From Trissonchulus latispiculum (Eukaryota > Nematoda > Enoplea > Enoplida > Ironidae): DNA of 64,000 nt. Below the pieces are notes generated by a model. The model was not told where the DNA came from. It saw only the letters and a program-made list of their open reading frames with translations, and did not search any database. Location of the stretch: positions 1-64,000 of the forward strand of contig JASAND010030801.1 in the NCBI GenBank assembly GCA_030248195.1, read 5' to 3'. The translations under genes and the position numbers were made by a program. How positions within the stretch are numbered: position 1 is the stretch's first letter; the number at the start of each line of letters is the position of its first letter. This document shows, piece by piece, positions 59,083-64,000 of this stretch.

Positions 59083-60422
59083 TTCTTACTAAAGCCGAAT
59101 GCAACAGAAATAACTTCAGTTTGATCATTAAATTCTCGCTCATCAAACTTTAGCGGTTGATGAAAATTGTCAATGAGAACCTTGAGCTGTCGACGTCTAA
59201 TGGTTGCTGATTAAAATTGAAGAAAATTGATATCAAATGGAAACGGTGTCCTTCGAACACAGCACTCACTAAAACATTACAAAGTCATCATCAAAGTCAG
59301 CATTATATACAAACAGTGCAGTCTAAAGTGGTTTTACCTGTACCCAGGGTCAGGGAATTTTTGACAGGGGGACGAGGCGGGGAGGCCCACAAAATTGACT
59401 CCACCCAAAACCCCTCTCAGAAAGTTTGGGATTCCCCCTTAATGAGGTCTACATTTTTTGATGAGGATTTGGGGGCCCGAATTTTTGACGAAAATGAACA
59501 AAGTTTTAGACCCCCCCAAACCCCCACACTTCCCCCCAAGCAATTTTTCTATTTTTATGCCAAAAATAGCATTTCTAATACCGAAAAACATCCACCTATG
59601 AAGCATACGTATATACACATACCATACTTGTGGTGGTTTCTGGTTGTTGAACACTTGATCTCTGTTGATTTGAGCCCCTTCCTCACTTATACGTGTGAAT
59701 AATAGTTTTTGAATTCGCATATAAGTACGTACACGGGTAATATTATTGTGGATATATATAGCATTGCTGTGACTATGTTTGCTTATATTTTTATTAGTTA
59801 GTTTGTTTGTTACATTCTATCCTTATCGATCTGTTGTTTTTTACTTTGTTGAATTGTTGTGGTCGTGCTCATAGGTGTACCTTGAGAAATCGTTGGGGGA
59901 GGGGGTAGCCGAAATAAGGGTGGGTGGGGTCAGCCTTTTTGAGGTGGGGTGGGGTCCGGAAAAATCGAATTTGGGGAGGGGGGTAAAAAAATTTATCGGT
60001 CAAAAATTTAGAAAAAATTCGCGAATTCGCTGAAAAAACGTTATTTCCAACTAAAAATCAACAATACAAGTAATAAAAATGCTCCTCCGGAGCATGAAAA
60101 AGTAATATGGGTGGTGGTGAGGTTGTAAAATGAAGAGAGGACTAGTCTTAAAAATGCTTAATATGGGGGCTAGGTTCAAAAAAAGAAGAGGACTAGGTTG
60201 TGGGCGAATTAAAATGGGCACAGCTTCGCCGAGCAACCCATATTCGCGGACTGAAAAAGTTATATACATACGTATTACATATGTATATATACCAGTGTTC
60301 AGTTTCAGTTACGGCGCGTAAATAATACAGAAAAAGAAAAGAAAGAAAAGAAAGATTTACTCCAAATGAATGCGAACGGAATAACGACAATACAATTGTA
60401 TAACACGCGAAGACAATAGAAA
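59083..60422. other. Upstream region of eIF5B and 3' flank of the retrotransposon
   Basis: The eIF5B promoter must lie right of 59082, but no TATA box or initiator was convincing. Runs of C or G (59340-59540 and 59890-59985) and an AAAGAAAAGAAAGAAAAG tract (60335-60357) are present. The retrotransposon's 3' end is somewhere left of 60423; no tail or target duplication was identified. Confidence 0.4.
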
Positions 60423-62267
60423 CTAAAAGTCATAAACACGTAGAAAACTGACCAAGGTACCTTTACATTCATTTAATCCATTCTTAAATTGAGTAATGTC
60501 CTTACTGAATACAATCGACTCCGGTAGAGCATTCCATGGTTTGAGTACTCGGCAAGCAAAAGAAAATTTATGAATATCAGTATACGATTTTGGAATTTTC
60601 AATTTAAGCAAATGACCTCTTGTAGCATAAGGCGAATCCACAAAGTTGAACAAGTCAGTGGCAGATATAATCGTGTAGCCATACATTATTTTATACACCA
60701 TAACTAGGTCAGTAATTAAACGTCTTAATTCAAGAGATGGAAGTGAGAGAATAGCACACTTGTCTTTATAAGAATAACCCTCAAAAAATGCAAAGGATGA
60801 ACAAAATCTTTTTTGAACCTTTTCAATAGTTTCAATATCTTTTTTCAACCAAGGGTTCCATATTTCAGACGCATAAGACAAAGTTGGAATAACATACGCT
60901 TTATATAATTTCATTCTAAGTTGTATATCATCAGAAACAAAGTTATTTAGTAGTAAAGATAAAACAGACATTGCTTTATTTTTAATTTTGTTGATATGAA
61001 TAGCAAATTTTAAATTCTCTGTGACCCATATACCTAGATCAGAGTAGCCATCCACTTTCTTGAGTATCTCGTTTTGAAAAGAATACTGAACTTTTTCATT
61101 TGAACGACCGATGTACAAAATGACAGTTTTAGGAATCGAAACCGTAAGTTGCCATTCATTGACCCAATTTTGTAACCTGTTAAACAAAGACTGCAGGGTT
61201 CTGTGACGGTTAACCCCGGAAGCAAAAAACTTAATATCATCGGCATATGCACAACAATGTATATTCTCACACGAGTGCAGAAATTCATTAATAAAAACTA
61301 AGAACAAGGTAGGTCCACATACAGACCCCTGCGGGACACCACTAACAACATCACACCAGTCAGAAAACGAATCACTTATTTTAACCCTTTGTCTTCTCCC
61401 AAACACAAAAGCTTCGATTATATTTAAGAATTTTCCAGTAATACCATAAGCTTCTAGTCTGACCTTCAATTTCGGAATTGATAGTGAATTAAAAGCTTTT
61501 TTAAAGTCAATGTATGCAATGTCAATAGACTGCTTAGAATCTGAATCTTTGAACCACTGAAAAGAACAATTTAATAAATTTGTAACAGTAGACCTTCCTT
61601 TTAAAAATCCATGTTGATTTGTCGCAAGTATTCTATTTTTAATACAATGACTCATAACATGTTTATTGATCAAGTAATCTAAAGGTCTGGCTGCTCCACT
61701 AGTTAAAGATACGTCCCTATAGTTGTCCACAGATGATCTTGAACCTTTATGTTTATAAATAGGCACCACATTTGCATCACGCCAACCTTGAGGCACTTGA
61801 CCAAGATGGTAACAGAAATCAGTAATACAGTATATAGGATAAGCTAATTCTGCAGAAAAAGTCTTATAGAAGATATACGGAATGTCCTCGGGACCAGCAA
61901 CTAGAGTAGGTTTCAACCTATATAAAACTTCAAATACATCAAGCACATCAAAGTTCATACGTTCACAACTAGTCACACACCTATGAACCACAGTTGGCAA
62001 TCTCCCATCATCATGAGTATAGACTGAGCCAAAAAATTCACATAAAGCTTTACATTTATCCATGTCTGATACAGCAGATTGCTGTTGGTCCAGTTTAAGC
62101 ACAGGGATTTCAGATTTAACTTTGAGCTTTTGGTTGGCATATTTAAAGAATTTTCTATTATTTGGATTTTTAGCCAGATCGTCTTCATGTTTTCTTACAA
62201 ACTGCTTTAATTCTCTGTTAAAAAGATTGTTTAAAGCTCGGTATTCCTGTTTCGCATTAAAATCCAT
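60423..62267 (-). CDS. Reverse transcriptase part of ORF2
   Basis: Copies the element's RNA at the nicked target. 614 codons are open from ATG at 62267, and the frame continues upstream without stop into WPDNLKRLERRRSDAFKTW. Visible motifs: GPEDIPYIFYK and GWRDANVVPIYKHKG (fingers), HGFLKGRSTVTNLL, AYIDFKKAFNSL (first catalytic aspartate region), SGVPQGSVCGPTLF, and AYADDIKFFASG (the YADD catalytic pair). The C-terminal region carries LSYASEIWNPW and a RV..WNALPESIV segment, as in CR1/L2-type proteins. The frame has no stops, so it may be recent. The natural start is in the endonuclease, which the tract at 62340-62590 now separates from this frame. Confidence 0.9.
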   Translation of the reverse strand: MDFNAKQEYRALNNLFNRELKQFVRKHEDDLAKNPNNRKFFKYANQKLKVKSEIPVLKLDQQQSAVSDMDKCKALCEFFGSVYTHDDGRLPTVVHRCVTSCERMNFDVLDVFEVLYRLKPTLVAGPEDIPYIFYKTFSAELAYPIYCITDFCYHLGQVPQGWRDANVVPIYKHKGSRSSVDNYRDVSLTSGAARPLDYLINKHVMSHCIKNRILATNQHGFLKGRSTVTNLLNCSFQWFKDSDSKQSIDIAYIDFKKAFNSLSIPKLKVRLEAYGITGKFLNIIEAFVFGRRQRVKISDSFSDWCDVVSGVPQGSVCGPTLFLVFINEFLHSCENIHCCAYADDIKFFASGVNRHRTLQSLFNRLQNWVNEWQLTVSIPKTVILYIGRSNEKVQYSFQNEILKKVDGYSDLGIWVTENLKFAIHINKIKNKAMSVLSLLLNNFVSDDIQLRMKLYKAYVIPTLSYASEIWNPWLKKDIETIEKVQKRFCSSFAFFEGYSYKDKCAILSLPSLELRRLITDLVMVYKIMYGYTIISATDLFNFVDSPYATRGHLLKLKIPKSYTDIHKFSFACRVLKPWNALPESIVFSKDITQFKNGLNECKGTLVSFLRVYDF

Positions 62268-62339
62268 ATTTCTAGTCCAAGTTTTAAATGCATCTGATCT
62301 CCTCCTTTCAAGCCTTTTTAAATTGTCAGGCCAGTGTAG

Positions 62340-62590
62340 ATTAGAAGACAGGGAAAAAAAAAGGGAAAAAGGGGAGAGATGGATTTTAATAGCTAAAGGG
62401 GGGTCTATTTTTGGGTTGATTGGGTTGGGGGGGGGGGGAGGTGGGTGTTGGGGGGGGGGGGGAAAAATATTAAATTGGTGGTGGTTTGTGGGGGGGGGGG
62501 TAGGGGGATGTGGGGGAGAAATAATATTGATGGTATATGTGTTTGTGGGGTGGGGGCGTGGGTGTTGGGGTGGGGGTTATTATACATTTC
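62340..62590. repeat. G/C-run low-complexity tract splitting ORF2
   Basis: On the plus strand, runs of 10 to 13 G are interspersed with GGTGGTGG and GGGTGTTGGG. It lies between the end of the endonuclease and the beginning of the reverse transcriptase, where related elements have a short linker. It may be an expansion, or an assembly error over a difficult sequence. Confidence 0.75.
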
Positions 62591-63387
62591 ACATTAGGCA
62601 CATATTCATCAATAACATTATGTATAAATCGGACAAAATTATTCCAAAAATGTTCAACTACTGATAACATACCATCGAAACCATGCCATAATATATTATT
62701 CCAATCAACCGAACTAAGAATTCTGCTGATTTCAGGTTTGTTCATGGCAAAAAAATTACGAAAAAACTTTTGCTTTTCTCTGCAACGAACAGAAAGTGAA
62801 AAATCGACTGACGCATGATCGGAAGAACCTAGAGGTACACATACCTCAACCGTTAATAGCATATCACGTGAATTAATCATAAGAAGATCCAATATATGAC
62901 ATGGGTTAAACCTAGTAGGCGTTTTGATTACCTGGGTCAAATTTAACTCAGAGATACTGTTTAAAAACTCCATTTCTCTCTGATTACAGCTGTACGAAAT
63001 TTCCCACTGAATGCCTGGCAAGTTAAAATCCCCACAGACAACTTTGAAGACTTTTGATTTGTTTTCCTCATATAAAAGTTTTAAATCATGAATAACATTA
63101 TCAAGAGCTTCATGATTTGCAGGAGGCCTATATACACATGCAAATCTTACATTTACATCTCTAAATACAAAGTCAACAACCACAATTTCAGATAGACATC
63201 TATCAGTAATAGAGGGGACAGAATAGGCGAAACCTTTACGAAATAAGACACAAACTCCACCGCCATGTCTATCACGATCACGTCGAATTATTTCAAAATT
63301 TAAGCCAGAAGTTAAAAACATATCAGAAATTAAATTATCAATTTTCGTTTCGGTAAGAGCAACTATGTCATAGACATCTGATGTCAA
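62470..63387 (-). CDS. Endonuclease part of ORF2
   Basis: Exonuclease-endonuclease-phosphatase domain that nicks target DNA. Motifs in order: DIVALTETKID (catalytic glutamate), GGGVCVLFRKG, VYRPPANHE, GDFNLPGIQW (GDFN), and SSDHASVDFSL (SDH). No in-frame ATG precedes the domain; the open frame extends upstream to about 63440 with NGILSKRFELCALL. The authentic residues end near DEYVPNVK, after which the frame runs into a proline/threonine-rich low-complexity tail that is not part of the family. Confidence 0.88.
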   Translation of the reverse strand: MTSDVYDIVALTETKIDNLISDMFLTSGLNFEIIRRDRDRHGGGVCVLFRKGFAYSVPSITDRCLSEIVVVDFVFRDVNVRFACVYRPPANHEALDNVIHDLKLLYEENKSKVFKVVCGDFNLPGIQWEISYSCNQREMEFLNSISELNLTQVIKTPTRFNPCHILDLLMINSRDMLLTVEVCVPLGSSDHASVDFSLSVRCREKQKFFRNFFAMNKPEISRILSSVDWNNILWHGFDGMLSVVEHFWNNFVRFIHNVIDEYVPNVKCIITPTPTPTPPPHKHIYHQYYFSPTSPYPPPHKPPPI

Positions 63388-63519
63388 TAATGCACAAAGT
63401 TCAAATCGTTTGCTAAGAATACCATTAATTATTAAGATTACAATAATAACATTTCAAATTATGTGGGTCATAAACGAAATCACACACATAGTTCAAAGTC
63501 TGCTTTCCAAAACATAAAT

Positions 63520-64000
63520 TCAGTTTCCCGGATCAAATAGACGACCACGAGACGCCGTAGCCCTGATTTGGTTGATATGGTCTTCTCTAGTCGGTGTCAG
63601 TCCAGTAACAGCATGGGAGTAGGACATCAAAGCAGGCGGTTGTCCCTGGCGACGATGGCGGGGATACACAGGCCTTCCGCCAGCAGCAGTAGCAGCAGCA
63701 GAAGGAATTATGCCCGGAGGAACCGGACCAGACGAACCAGTCACATCATGCTGATTTGCCCTTAGGGTAGGACCGGAGACACCAGTTACTGTAACTGGAT
63801 GCATATCAGTTACCACAAAGCCTTGACGATGATAGGATGCAGCCTGCCTCATGGAATTTCGCTCCCTAAATGTCATGTCACGCCTGAAACCCCAGTTCTG
63901 AGGGAACTTCTGGGCCCGAGCAGCTTCCAGGAAATTTTTCTTCGCCAACTGATCAGCTACCCGAATCTTCAGTAGACGCGGACCAGTACGTTGGGGCACG
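63520..64000 (-). CDS. ORF1 protein, C-terminal part, runs off the window
   Basis: At least 159 residues, open to the window edge and ending in a stop at 63520. It contains KIRVADQLAKKNFLEAARAQ, WGFRRDMTFRERNSMRQAAS, then a G/P/A-rich tail. The pattern of a short basic strand, an alpha segment with lysines, and RD.T..ER resembles the RNA-binding (RRM and C-terminal) part of ORF1 proteins of CR1/L2-type elements. These bind the element RNA. The role is inferred from position and residue pattern. Confidence 0.6.
   Translation of the reverse strand, partial: VPQRTGPRLLKIRVADQLAKKNFLEAARAQKFPQNWGFRRDMTFRERNSMRQAASYHRQGFVVTDMHPVTVTGVSGPTLRANQHDVTGSSGPVPPGIIPSAAATAAGGRPVYPRHRRQGQPPALMSYSHAVTGLTPTREDHINQIRATASRGRLFDPGN

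Larger units (their letters stand above)
60423..64000 (-). mobile_element. Non-LTR retrotransposon, CR1/Jockey-like, 5' end beyond window
   Basis: In order on the minus strand: an ORF1 fragment (64000-63520), an apurinic-type endonuclease (63387 down to about 62590), a C-rich low-complexity tract, and a reverse transcriptase frame (62267-60423). The order ORF1, endonuclease, reverse transcriptase is that of the Jockey/CR1/L2 group. The clade is not resolved. It lies about 1.3 kb upstream of the eIF5B start. Confidence 0.85.

Noticed and set aside
1..64000. CRISPR arrays, operons or bacterial features
   Set aside because: Spliceosomal introns, polyadenylation signals and animal transposons show a eukaryotic nuclear sequence; no evenly spaced short repeats of CRISPR type were seen.

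Overview
This is an AT-rich, repeat-dominated nuclear DNA segment from an animal. Both recognisable host genes have short GT-AG introns, and the larger one is a metazoan-type translation initiation factor eIF5B. The small heat-shock gene and the compact introns suggest an invertebrate, perhaps an ecdysozoan, but the species cannot be named from the sequence.

Layout. 1-6.0 kb: a large palindrome (arms 1-1284 and 2091-3355) with decayed repeats and a 1-kb TTAA-flanked element (5023-6034). 6.6-10.3 kb: two decayed minus-strand copies of one unrecognised small gene, with a retroelement gag-like fragment between them. 10.4-18.5 kb: several long-inverted-repeat transposons, a frameshifted piece of a Polinton-type integrase, and a tandem-repeat array split by another insertion. 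19.7-24.6 kb: a second TTAA element, a coding-like stretch cut off at that element, and a ~3-kb palindrome carrying two damaged copies of a C2H2-finger reading frame. 28.7-34.9 kb: six TTAA elements joined end to end with one TTAA at each junction; one contains a 1.8-kb hAT-like insert with its 8-bp target duplication. 35.3-37.0 kb: a complete three-exon small heat-shock protein gene on the minus strand, with TATA box and heat-shock elements. 37.2-40.0 kb: more palindromic elements. 41.1-59.1 kb: a complete 29-exon eIF5B gene on the minus strand (1225 codons, phase consistent at every junction), its introns holding at least five identifiable repeats. 60.4-64.0 kb: a non-LTR retrotransposon (RT, endonuclease, and an ORF1 that runs off the window).

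The two host genes are independent: a stress-induced chaperone and a housekeeping GTPase for ribosomal subunit joining. Nearly everything else is transposon-derived. The most unusual feature is the TTAA family: about a dozen roughly 1-kb, apparently non-coding elements with GGTGCTGG- or GGTGGTGA-type ends, repeatedly placed at the TTAA that borders an earlier copy.
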